A stretch of 64,000 nucleotides of DNA from contig NZ_MUNU01000014.1 in the NCBI RefSeq assembly GCF_002001085.1, forward strand, positions 232,080-296,079, read 5' to 3'. The DNA is from Rhodanobacter sp. B05 (GTDB lineage Bacteria; Pseudomonadota; Gammaproteobacteria; Xanthomonadales; Rhodanobacteraceae). The position numbers and the translations under genes were made by a program. Below are positions 20,167 to 28,724 of this stretch, piece after piece. Each line of letters begins with the position of its first letter. Position 1 is the stretch's first letter. Under the pieces are notes generated by a model, which saw only the letters and a program-made list of their open reading frames with translations, was not told where the DNA came from and ran no database searches.

Positions 20167-21939
20167 ATGAGCGCCGCCAGCCCCGACAAACCCCGCTCTT
20201 CCCGTCGCATCGGCGCGCTGCGCGGACTGTGGCCATTCCTGAAACCGCATCGCGCGCTGGCGTTCGGGTGGCTGCTGTTCCTCGGCCTCTCGTCGGGCGC
20301 CTCGCTGGTACTGCCGCTGGCGTTCCGTCATATCATCGACAAGGGCTTCGGCCATTCCAGCCAGGCGGTGATCAACGAGACCTTCATCGCCCTGTTCGGC
20401 GTCGCGCTGGTGCTCGCCGTCGCCACCGCCGCGCGCTACTTCTGCATCACCCTGCTCAGCGAACGCGCGCTGGCCTCGCTGCGGCAGACGCTGTACGCGC
20501 AGGTGATCCGGCTCGACGTCGGTTTCTTCGAGCGCAGCCGCGTCGGCGAACTGCTGTCGCGGCTCAGCGCCGACACCGAAGTGGTGCAGGCGCTGATCGG
20601 CTCCGGCGTGTCGGTGGCGCTGCGCAGCGCGGTGATGCTGATCGGCGCCAGCGCCATGATGATCTGGACCGCGCCGTCGCTGGCCGGACTCACCGCGCTG
20701 GTGATCCCGGCGGTGATGCTGCCGATCCTGGTGTTCGGCCGCCGCGTGCAGAAACTCTCGCGCGCCAGCCAGGACCGCCTCGCCGATGCTGCGGCGATCG
20801 CCAACGAAACATTGAACGCCTCCACCGCGGTGAAGGCCTACGCCCGCGAAAACATCGAAAGCACCCGCTACAGCAACGCGATCCTGCGCGCGCTGGCCAC
20901 CGCGCGCCGGCGCATCGGCATGCGCGCCCTGCTGACCATGGCGGTGATCGTGCTGGTGTTCGGCGCGATCACCCTGGTGCTGTGGGCCGGTGCGCGCCAC
21001 GTGCTGGCCGGCACACTGGACCCCGGCGTGCTGGGCCAGTTCGTGCTGTACGCGGTATTCGCCGCCGGCTCGGTCGCCGGCCTGTCGGAAGTGTGGGGCG
21101 ACGTGCTGCGAGCAGCCGGTGCGATGGAACGCCTGGGCGAACTGCTCGACGAGCGCCCGGAAATCGTCGAACCGGCACAGCCGCTGGCGCTGCCGCGCCC
21201 GGTCAGCGGCGCGCTGCATTTCGACCGGGTGAGCTTCCACTACCCGACCCGACCCGACACCGCCGCCCTGCACGACTTCACCCTGGACGTGCGCCCCGGC
21301 GAAACCGTCGCCCTGGTCGGCCCGTCCGGCGCCGGCAAGAGCACGGTGTTCTCGCTGCTGCTGCGCTTCTACGATCCACAGAGCGGCACCATCAGCATCG
21401 ACGACATCGACCTGCGCGCGGTGACCCTGGCCGACCTGCGCAGCGCGATCGCGCTGGTGCCGCAGGAAACCGTGATCTTCAGCGGCAGCGCCGCCGACAA
21501 CATCCGCTTCGGCCGCGAAGGCGCCAGCGACGAGGAAGTGCGTGTAGCGGCCCGCGCCGCCGAAGCGCACGACTTCATCAGCGCGCTCAACGACGGTTAC
21601 CGGGCCGAAATGGGCGAGCGCGGCGTGCGCCTCTCCGGCGGCCAGCGCCAGCGCATCGCGATCGCCCGCGCGATCCTGCGCGACGCCCCGCTGCTGCTGC
21701 TCGACGAAGCCACCTCGTCACTCGATGCGCAATCCGAAGCGGCCATCCAGCAGGCATTGGAGCGGCTGGAGAAAGGCCGCACCACCCTCGTCATCGCCCA
21801 CCGCCTGGCCACCGTGCAACGCGCCGACCGCATCGTGGTTCTGGATGGTGGCCGCATCGTGGCGCAAGGCACGCATGAGAGTCTGCTGGCCGAAGGTGGC
21901 TTGTATGCAGAGCTGGCGCGGTTGCAGTTTGTGGCGTGA
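20167..21939 (+). CDS. ABC exporter, permease and ATPase fused (MsbA-related)
   Basis: 590 residues. Six membrane helices lie in the first 320 residues. The nucleotide-binding domain contains Walker A GPSGAGKST (near 387), signature LSGGQRQR, Walker B LLLLDEATSSLD and the H-loop VIAHRL. Half-transporters of this kind dimerise and export hydrophobic molecules. The closest layout is the MsbA-related group rather than MsbA itself, since no lpxK follows. It stands alone between yigZ and the toxin-antitoxin module, with 111 bases upstream that show no clear promoter. Confidence 0.87.
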   Translation: MSAASPDKPRSSRRIGALRGLWPFLKPHRALAFGWLLFLGLSSGASLVLPLAFRHIIDKGFGHSSQAVINETFIALFGVALVLAVATAARYFCITLLSERALASLRQTLYAQVIRLDVGFFERSRVGELLSRLSADTEVVQALIGSGVSVALRSAVMLIGASAMMIWTAPSLAGLTALVIPAVMLPILVFGRRVQKLSRASQDRLADAAAIANETLNASTAVKAYARENIESTRYSNAILRALATARRRIGMRALLTMAVIVLVFGAITLVLWAGARHVLAGTLDPGVLGQFVLYAVFAAGSVAGLSEVWGDVLRAAGAMERLGELLDERPEIVEPAQPLALPRPVSGALHFDRVSFHYPTRPDTAALHDFTLDVRPGETVALVGPSGAGKSTVFSLLLRFYDPQSGTISIDDIDLRAVTLADLRSAIALVPQETVIFSGSAADNIRFGREGASDEEVRVAARAAEAHDFISALNDGYRAEMGERGVRLSGGQRQRIAIARAILRDAPLLLLDEATSSLDAQSEAAIQQALERLEKGRTTLVIAHRLATVQRADRIVVLDGGRIVAQGTHESLLAEGGLYAELARLQFVA

Positions 21940-22116
21940 GGGCCTGCTGCGGCTGTTCGTTTTCCCCGCCGCTCATTTGGTCAACGCACGGCCATCGAAA
22001 ATGCGCGCTGAAGACTCGTCGCGCCGCATCAGCTTGAAACTGCGCGGTGGCGATCGAACGTCGGGGAGGCCTGCCACGTTGCCAACCCCTGCTCGCCGCG
22101 CCGGCTCGCGAACGCA

Positions 22117-22158
22117 TTGCATTGAGCCTATCCTGGCGTATAACATACGTTATAACAT
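22117..22158 (+). promoter_or_regulatory. Promoter and operator of the AbrB-Doc module
   Basis: A -35-like TTGCAT (22117-22122), 16 bases, then -10 TATAAC (22139-22144). The -10 is the left arm of a perfect dyad TATAAC-ATAC-GTTATA (22139-22154). The octamer TATAACAT also occurs twice in direct orientation (22139-22146 and 22151-22158). This is what an autoregulating antitoxin site would look like. The AT-rich block stands out from the GC-rich surroundings. Confidence 0.6.
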
Positions 22159-22173
22159 GCTCCGGAGGCCACC

Positions 22174-22395
22174 ATGAAGCTGAAAATCACCACCATCGGC
22201 AACTCCGCCGGCGTCATCCTGCCGCGCGAACTGCTGGCGCGCCTGCGCCTGGAAAAAGGCGACGAACTGTTCGCGCTGGAAACCCCCGACGGCATCCGGC
22301 TCACGACCTACGACCCGACCCTGGCCAAGCAGATGGAAGTGGCCGAGGCAGTCATGCGCAAGCGGCGTGCCCTGCTGCGCAAACTGGCACAGTAG
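22174..22395 (+). CDS. AbrB/MazE/SpoVT-type antitoxin
   Basis: 73 residues. The first 45 form a swapped-hairpin AbrB domain: KITTIGNSAGVILPRELLARL, then LEKGDELFALETPDGIRL. The C-terminal helix (residues 48-72, rich in Lys/Arg/Leu) would bind the toxin. A strong ribosome site CCGGAGG lies nine bases upstream. It is nine bases from the doc-like toxin gene and should repress its own promoter through the operator just upstream. Confidence 0.85.
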   Translation: MKLKITTIGNSAGVILPRELLARLRLEKGDELFALETPDGIRLTTYDPTLAKQMEVAEAVMRKRRALLRKLAQ

Positions 22396-22404
22396 AGGGC
22401 AGCC

Positions 22405-22833
22405 ATGATTGCCTGGATCGAGAAACAACTGGCCATCGCCATCCACGAACGCCAGCTGGCCGAGCACGGCGGCGGCAGCGGCGTGCGTGACGAAAGCCTG
22501 CTGGATTCAGCGCTGGCCCGCCCGCAACAGCTGCACGCCTACGGCGATCCGCCGCCCGATCTTGCCGACCTCGCCGCCAGCCTCGCCTTCGGCCTGGCAC
22601 GCAACCACCCCTTCGTCGACGGCAACAAGCGCACGGCAGCCGTGGCATGCGAAGCCTTCATCATGCTCAACGGCGGCACACTCAACGCCGACGACCCCGA
22701 ACTGTATCTGCGGTATCTCGCCCTAGCCGAAGGCAGCCTGTCCGAAGCCGAGTTCGCCGACTGGCTGCGCCAGCACATCAGCCTGGACAGCAGCAAGCGG
22801 GTGAACGAGCCGCGCGCACGCTACCGGCGCTGA
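22405..22833 (+). CDS. Death-on-curing (Doc) family Fic toxin
   Basis: 142 residues with the Doc version of the Fic motif, HPFVDGNKRT at 68-77. Doc of phage P1 phosphorylates elongation factor Tu and stops translation. The lysine in place of glycine in GNKR is the Doc hallmark and favours kinase over AMP-transfer chemistry. No internal inhibitory helix (S/T-xxxE-G/N) is visible, so control should come from the upstream AbrB-type antitoxin. The two form a compact type II module between core genes. Confidence 0.88.
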   Translation: MIAWIEKQLAIAIHERQLAEHGGGSGVRDESLLDSALARPQQLHAYGDPPPDLADLAASLAFGLARNHPFVDGNKRTAAVACEAFIMLNGGTLNADDPELYLRYLALAEGSLSEAEFADWLRQHISLDSSKRVNEPRARYRR

Positions 22834-23020
22834 AGCCGTGCACGGCGATGCTTCCGCTCATTCCCGGGACCGCCAATGACAACGTGCCGGAAATTGTCCC
22901 CGGCACCTTTCCCGACAACCCGCAACCGTTGTTCGCCTCACCGGCGGGTGAACCGGGCGGCGCCGTGCGCTCCCGGGGGACGGACCCGCCGCGGACTGCG
23001 GGTCGCCCTGCCTTCATCGG

Positions 23021-24187
23021 CTACGGCGCATGGCGCCAGCCGTCAAGGTCGAATCGCAATACCTGGCCCATGCCGGGCGGCAAGCCGAACCCGCCATTGG
23101 AGACATACAGCGCGCCGTCCGGCCCGAAGGTCATGGCGGTGGGCAGCACGAGGCCGCTGATGATGGTCTTGCGCGCGCCCGACGATTCGATGCGCACCAC
23201 GTCGCCTGTGCCCGGCGTCGGGAACAAGTTGCCCTGGCCGGTGGTGTTCTCCAGCACATACATCCGCCCCCACTTGTCGAAGGCGATGCCGACCACCGTG
23301 GTCAACTGCCCTGCCACCTGCCAGAGTTGCCTGTTCCATGTGAGCTGGAGCACCTTGGACGACCCGGACACGATCGGGAATGTGTTGAGATTGCCGATAA
23401 AAAACTGCCCGTGATGCGCCAGTGCGGTCGGCACGATGTGTCCCTCCAGGGCCGAGATATCCACGATGCGTCGGATCTCGCCGTAGGGCGTGATCTTCAC
23501 CATTTCGCCATGATTGGGCTCCACCGCGTAGAGATTGCCTCGCACCGCCACCATGGAATACCAGGTGCCGTCCGGCTCGAAATCGCCCGCATTGGGATTC
23601 TGCACGGGGTGGTGCATTTGGTATTCGCTGAGGTTGGCGATCCAGTGGATCGAGCCGTCATGGCCGATCCGCGCCACGCCGTTGAACGTGCCGGCAACGC
23701 CGTGGGAACAGCCGGCTCCAGCGGTAATTGCGTACAAGGTATCGTCGATGAAGGCGACATCGGCCACACCGCTGATCAGCGAACCTTGCTGCGCGTTGGT
23801 CTGGCTGGACGGGAACTTGTCGGTGACGGTGATGCGGTGGCCGTGATGGTCGATCCGCGAGATCCGCCCGCCCGTGCGGCTGCCCGTGTACGGGCCGACA
23901 TTCGGCACCTGTGCGCATTGCATCGGCGTGGTCGAGAGGGTGCCGCCGCCGCCACCTTCAGCGACGTACAAGTCACCGTCGGGGCCAAATTTCAAGCCAC
24001 GCGGGTCATCGAGGCCGGTGGCGTAGATCGACATCTTGACCGGATAGCCGGTATGGGTCTGCACCAGACTGGCGATATCGTTCGCATTGGGCGGCGCCGT
24101 CTGCGCAGCGGCGGCAATGGTCGGCGATACCGCAAGGTTGAGGCCAAGCGCCAAGGCACTGGCGAGGAGAAGCTTGTGAGCAATCAT
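23021..24187 (-). CDS. Secreted ScyD/ScyE-like beta-propeller protein
   Basis: 388 residues with a Sec signal peptide ending near SPTIAAAA (residue about 26). The body has repeated NHL/SMP-30-like blades such as DDPRGLKFGPDGDLYVAEGG, GIAFDKWGRMYVLEN and PTAMTFGPDGALYVSNGG. ScyD/ScyE family proteins are named from the scytonemin cluster, but in proteobacteria the role is unknown. A strong GGAGGGG site precedes the ATG at 24187. It is divergent from the large regulator at 24416, which may control it. Confidence 0.78.
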   Translation of the reverse strand: MIAHKLLLASALALGLNLAVSPTIAAAAQTAPPNANDIASLVQTHTGYPVKMSIYATGLDDPRGLKFGPDGDLYVAEGGGGGTLSTTPMQCAQVPNVGPYTGSRTGGRISRIDHHGHRITVTDKFPSSQTNAQQGSLISGVADVAFIDDTLYAITAGAGCSHGVAGTFNGVARIGHDGSIHWIANLSEYQMHHPVQNPNAGDFEPDGTWYSMVAVRGNLYAVEPNHGEMVKITPYGEIRRIVDISALEGHIVPTALAHHGQFFIGNLNTFPIVSGSSKVLQLTWNRQLWQVAGQLTTVVGIAFDKWGRMYVLENTTGQGNLFPTPGTGDVVRIESSGARKTIISGLVLPTAMTFGPDGALYVSNGGFGLPPGMGQVLRFDLDGWRHAP

Positions 24188-24374
24188 GGGAAATCCCCTC
24201 CAGGGAGAATGCGGCAGATCGGGCGGTGCCGCGTCGCCTCGCAGTAACAAACCGCCCGACAACGTCGAGGACGATCCGACCGCCAGTCCGCAGCGGCTCG
24301 CGTAGGAGCATGCTATTCACCGAACCTGGATTCATGAGGGAGCGATAGGGAAATCGTGAGAAATCGCGCCAACC

Positions 24375-24415
24375 TCACGTGATCGCGTGTCGCTGATCGG
24401 GGTGATAATGCAGCG
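24375..24415 (+). promoter_or_regulatory. Candidate promoter with -10 immediately before a start codon
   Basis: GATAAT (24404-24409) ends six bases before the ATG at 24416, so a transcript starting at normal distance would be leaderless or nearly so. An eight-base palindrome TCACGTGA lies at 24375-24382. No good -35 is seen, so this is tentative. Confidence 0.3.
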
Positions 24416-26896
24416 ATGGGCACCGGCAGACCTACAGGACTTGCGACTGCAGTTGGCGTGTTCTCCTTCGCCGACGTGCAGGTGGATGTCGGTGCGCATC
24501 GTTTGACTCGCGCCGGGACAGAAGTTGGTCTCGAGCCCAAGGCTTTCGCGGTGCTGCTCGAATTTCTGGTTCATCCGGACCAGATGCTCAACCGCGACCA
24601 GCTGCTCGATGCGGTCTGGGGCCATACCTATGTCACCGAGGCAACGCTCAATCGCCTCATTGTCCAGATACGACGCGCGCTAGACGACGACATCAAGTCG
24701 CCACGCTACATCCAGACCGTGCGCGGCCTGGGTTACCGCTTCATCGCGCCACTGACCAGCACGTCGGGCGCAGCACCACCCGTGTTGAGTTTTGCTCCGC
24801 CCGCGCACGCTCGTTTGCCTGAGCGTACCGGCACGCTGATCGGGCGTGAGCGAGTGATCGTCGAGCTCAGGGGGTTGCTCGGCAGTGTGCGGCTGGTGAC
24901 GGTCACCGGACCCGGCGGCATCGGCAAGACGCAAGCCGCGCTGGAAACGGCGCGTGTGTGCGCGCAGGCATTTCCGGATGGGGTCTGGTTGTTCGACTAC
25001 ACCCTGCACACAGGTGGCGAAAGGCTGGCACGCACACTGGCCGATGCTTTCGGCATCCGTGAAGCGCCTGACGAGGACAATCTCCTCGAAAGACTGGCCG
25101 AGGTACTGCGGACGCGCCGTGTTCTGCTGCTGCTCGACAACTGTGAGCGGGTGGCCGAACCGCTCAGTCACCTCGTCGCGCCTTTGCTATCCCTGTGCGC
25201 TGAGCTGCGCGTGCTGGTAACCAGTCAGCAGTGTTTGCATTGCACCGGTGAAACAATTTATTCGCTGCCTCCTTTGGAAGCGCCCGCATCGGGAGCCTGG
25301 GCCACCGCCGAAAAAGTCGCGCGTCTGGCCATGGTGCCTGCCGTGCAACTGTTGCTGGAACGGTCGCGTTCGCTGGCTTCAGGACTCACGCTGACGCCGA
25401 CGAATGCCGGCGCCGTAGCCGAGGTGTGCCGCCGCCTGGATGGTTTGCCGCTCGCGCTGGAACTGGCCGCGGCGCGCCTGCGCCTGTTGAGTCCCGAGCA
25501 ATTGCTGCTGCGCATGCAAGATCGTTTCCGGTGGCTGGCGGATGCGCCAACCGGACGAACGGCCCACCACCAAACACTGGGTGCACTGATCGAGTGGAGT
25601 TTCGCGCTGTTGTCAGAGCGGGAGCAGGCGTTGCTGTACGCCCTGGGCGTGTTCGCTGGCGGATGGACGCTGGATGGTGCCATGGCCATCGGTGCAGCTT
25701 TCGAACTCGACGGTGAACAGACGCTGGACCTGCTGGGCGGACTCGTCGACAAATCGCTGGTTGTGGTCGATGCCGGCATCAATCCACCGCGTTACAACCT
25801 GCTCGACAGCGTGCGCCTGTTTGCACTGGCGCACCTCGGCAAAAGCGACGACGAGGCGCGCGTCAGGCGGGCGCACGTGGCGCATTGCATCGATTTCACG
25901 ACACGCGTGGATGCAGAAATACGTGGTGAACGCCAGCAACTCTGGAACGAGCGGGTGCTGCGGGAGCAGGCGAACCTGCAGGCGGCATTCGACTACGCAC
26001 TGGCGCAGGCGGATCTCGCCGAGGGCGCGCTCATGCTCTGCGCCAATCTGTGCTGGTACTTCAGGGTACAAGGCGAGTACTACCAGGCAAGCCATTGGCT
26101 GGACTCGGCGCTTGAGGCATCGCACGCACCAACCTTGCATCGTGCGCGTGCGCTCATCGCCAATGGCATCGCCTATCACCATCGCTCGATGCACCAACGC
26201 GCCATCGTGTTACTGCAGGAGGGCATCAGCCTCGCCGTGCAGCTCGGCGACGATGTGCTCGCCGCGTCAGGCCAAGGCATGCTTGCGTTCGTGCTTGCGG
26301 GCTGCGGTGACTTCGACGGCTCGGAACAGTGTGTGGAATCGGCCCTGTCCGTGGCCAGGGAGCGTGCTTCAGGCTGGCTGCGGTCGGTGGCGCTGCTGAG
26401 CCGGGGCATTGGGTGCGCGATGCGTGGTCAGCATCGTGACGCAGAGGCGTGGATGAGCGAAGCCGCCGAACTGACCTCATCGCCTGGTGACGATGTCTTC
26501 CAGCACGGTTACGTGTTGATCAATCGTGCCTTGCAGAGGTTCCAGCTCGATGATGTACGCGGTGCAGCGCAGGACTGGCTGCGCAATCTGGACGTGTGCA
26601 TCGGGTTGCAGAGCCGGCGCGGCATCGCTGGTTGTGTCGAAGGCGCAGCTTATCTTGCGCTCAGGCAAGGCGATGCCGACTGCGCAGCGCGGCTGCTCGC
26701 CGCTGCCGCGCGCGGGCGCGAGCTGACCGCTGCGCCGCTGTTCCCGCAATGGATCTCTGCTCACGCCGAAGCCGAAGCCAGTGCGCGTGAAATGCTCGGC
26801 ATGGCGTTCGAGGCCGCCCGGCAACAGGGTGCCACTACGCGGCTCGAGGATGTAGTCGAGCAGGCGCGCCTGTTATTGACCGAACTCGCCGCCTGA
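24416..26896 (+). CDS. Large transcriptional regulator: winged helix, AAA/NB-ARC-like ATPase, TPR
   Basis: 826 residues. An OmpR/PhoB-type DNA-binding winged helix occupies residues about 15-110 (LEPKAFAVLLEFLVH, RYIQTVRGLGYRF). A signal-transduction ATPase follows with P-loop TGPGGIGKT near 165, LLLLDNCE Walker B, LVTSQ sensor and RLDGLPLALELAAARL, the signature of NB-ARC/AfsR regulators. The C-terminal 300 residues are helical, TPR-like. No receiver domain is present. It probably activates nearby genes after sensing a ligand through the repeats. The divergent secreted propeller protein and the convergent flavin oxidoreductase are the nearest possible targets. Confidence 0.83.
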   Translation: MGTGRPTGLATAVGVFSFADVQVDVGAHRLTRAGTEVGLEPKAFAVLLEFLVHPDQMLNRDQLLDAVWGHTYVTEATLNRLIVQIRRALDDDIKSPRYIQTVRGLGYRFIAPLTSTSGAAPPVLSFAPPAHARLPERTGTLIGRERVIVELRGLLGSVRLVTVTGPGGIGKTQAALETARVCAQAFPDGVWLFDYTLHTGGERLARTLADAFGIREAPDEDNLLERLAEVLRTRRVLLLLDNCERVAEPLSHLVAPLLSLCAELRVLVTSQQCLHCTGETIYSLPPLEAPASGAWATAEKVARLAMVPAVQLLLERSRSLASGLTLTPTNAGAVAEVCRRLDGLPLALELAAARLRLLSPEQLLLRMQDRFRWLADAPTGRTAHHQTLGALIEWSFALLSEREQALLYALGVFAGGWTLDGAMAIGAAFELDGEQTLDLLGGLVDKSLVVVDAGINPPRYNLLDSVRLFALAHLGKSDDEARVRRAHVAHCIDFTTRVDAEIRGERQQLWNERVLREQANLQAAFDYALAQADLAEGALMLCANLCWYFRVQGEYYQASHWLDSALEASHAPTLHRARALIANGIAYHHRSMHQRAIVLLQEGISLAVQLGDDVLAASGQGMLAFVLAGCGDFDGSEQCVESALSVARERASGWLRSVALLSRGIGCAMRGQHRDAEAWMSEAAELTSSPGDDVFQHGYVLINRALQRFQLDDVRGAAQDWLRNLDVCIGLQSRRGIAGCVEGAAYLALRQGDADCAARLLAAAARGRELTAAPLFPQWISAHAEAEASAREMLGMAFEAARQQGATTRLEDVVEQARLLLTELAA

Positions 26897-26969
26897 CAGG
26901 CTGCTAGGCGTGCCTGATTCGTGGCGAGCCATCCGTGGCCCGCATCAGCAGGGTGTCTACAACACTCTG

Positions 26970-28355
26970 CTAATCGTTGCGTACGGGCAGAAATAATCCG
27001 GCCGGATCGTACTTCCGGCGCAGGCTCTCCAAGCGCTTGCTCGTGAGCGCATCATGCGCTTTGGCATGCCAATCGCTGACTTCACCGGCGAAATTCGGCT
27101 GCATTCCCTCACGCGCCCAAGGCGCCAGCGAAGACCGCAGTCCCCGCGCCCACGCGCGTACCTCGGTGAATTTGCCCGCTGCCTGCGTACGGCCGATCGC
27201 GTTGATGAAAAAGGGCGCATCACGATGCACGAACGCGCTGGCATCGGCCGGCATCGCAGCGACCGCACCGCCCAGATGGTGCACATGCACTTCGCACATG
27301 GGATCGGGTGGCGCGGCGGCATCCGGGACGAGCGCATCGATCAGGGCGTCATCGAGCGCGTCGAAGATCGAGGTCGTCCAGTAGTAGTGATCGCCGGCAG
27401 GGGCATGCGCGTCGAAGGACTGCTGCCAGGCGGCGTACGGCATGACGCCGCCGACCCGGCCCAGCGGCTCGCCGAAACCGGTGAGCGGCGCGAGTGCCTG
27501 CTCGCCATGCGCGGGGTCGCCACTCCAGCAGTAGGCCAACGCCACGACACGTTGACCATGCACCTGTGCCGGCAGGAACGGCGCGGGCGGCGCCGTCGTG
27601 AACACCAGCATGAGCGTGCCCTGCTCCGGTGCCAACGGGGTGAATGCACGAAAGGCGCGCAGCAGCGCGGGCGCCGCCTCGACCGGATGGAATACGGCTC
27701 CGGCCAGCACCTCGCCGATCGCATGCAGGCGAAAGGCAAACCTCGTCACCACGCCGAAACCGCCGGCGCCGCCACGCAATGCCCAGAACAAGTCGGCATG
27801 CTGGTCGGCGCTGGCAACGACACAACGGCCATCCGCCAGGACGACGTCGGCGGCGATCAAATTGTCGATCGCCAGACCGCAACGCCGCATCAGCCAGCCG
27901 ACACCGCCACCCAGGGTCAAACCTCCGACGCCGGTGCTCGAAACGAAACCGCCGGTGGTGGCAAGACCGTGCGGCTGTGTCGCGGCATCCACCTCGCGCC
28001 ACAAGGCGCCGCCTTCGACCCGCACGATGCGCGCCTGCGCATCCACCTCGACGCGATTCAGCGCGCCAAGATCCAGCATCAGGCTGTCGTCGCGCACCGC
28101 CAGCCCCGCCACATTGTGGCCACCGCCGCGCACGGTGAGCGGATGGTGTTCGCTGGCCGCGAACTTGACCGCAATGCTGACGTCTTCGGCGTCGGCGCAA
28201 CGCGCAATGCCGGACGGCCGGCGGTCAATGGCGCCGTTCCAGACATGCCGACGTTCCTCATAGTCCGGATGGCCGGGAAGCAACAGGGCACCGCGCATGG
28301 CCGCAGCCAGTCGCTGCCACGCGTGCGATGTGGCTTGACTCGATTCGATGCCCAT
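26970..28355 (-). CDS. FAD-linked oxidase, berberine-bridge-enzyme-like
   Basis: 461 residues. The N-terminal PCMH FAD domain contains LTVRGGGHNVAGLAVRD, whose histidine in the RGGGHN loop is the covalent FAD site in this family, and GGLTLGGGVGWL. The last residues (RLESLRRKYDPAGLF) are the BBE motif, normally near YDP. Members oxidise sugars, alkaloids or other alcohols with oxygen; the substrate cannot be told. The start at 28355 has GGAGGG nine bases upstream; a longer frame to 28442 lacks one. Confidence 0.85.
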   Translation of the reverse strand: MGIESSQATSHAWQRLAAAMRGALLLPGHPDYEERRHVWNGAIDRRPSGIARCADAEDVSIAVKFAASEHHPLTVRGGGHNVAGLAVRDDSLMLDLGALNRVEVDAQARIVRVEGGALWREVDAATQPHGLATTGGFVSSTGVGGLTLGGGVGWLMRRCGLAIDNLIAADVVLADGRCVVASADQHADLFWALRGGAGGFGVVTRFAFRLHAIGEVLAGAVFHPVEAAPALLRAFRAFTPLAPEQGTLMLVFTTAPPAPFLPAQVHGQRVVALAYCWSGDPAHGEQALAPLTGFGEPLGRVGGVMPYAAWQQSFDAHAPAGDHYYWTTSIFDALDDALIDALVPDAAAPPDPMCEVHVHHLGGAVAAMPADASAFVHRDAPFFINAIGRTQAAGKFTEVRAWARGLRSSLAPWAREGMQPNFAGEVSDWHAKAHDALTSKRLESLRRKYDPAGLFLPVRND

Positions 28356-28724
28356 CAGCGCCCTCCACTTGACGTCGCAAACCGCATTCCTGCAACGAGG
28401 TCCATGCTGGAAACAGGACTCGACAGAGGTCGCCCGCCGCATTCACCTGCACACACCTGGTGCGGTCCTGTGCTCACTATGACCTCACCACCGACTTCGT
28501 TTCATGAGCGTATGGTGAGGATTCGATAATGGGCTGGTTCCGACGCAAGCATGCGCTTTCGCCTGATCGCCGAGCCAGTGCCGCCGGATGGTGGCTGTCC
28601 GCGCGTTTTCGCCACCGGCAGCGCTTGGCTTGCAGGCGGTTTCAAGCTGCCCACGTCTGCCGCTTGGGCACATTGAGCATGTCCCCGACATCGCCTCCGA
28701 TCCCGACTGACAGGACACCCCGGC
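28356..28724. other. Intergenic 369 bases
   Basis: Lies between two genes on the minus strand. It holds the presumed promoter of the FAD oxidase. No conserved reading frame, hairpin followed by T-run, or repeat was recognised in it. Confidence 0.4.

Noticed and set aside
28485..28718. 77-residue minus-strand frame with cysteines
   Set aside because: No ribosome site, no conserved pattern; in an unexplained gap but not convincing.
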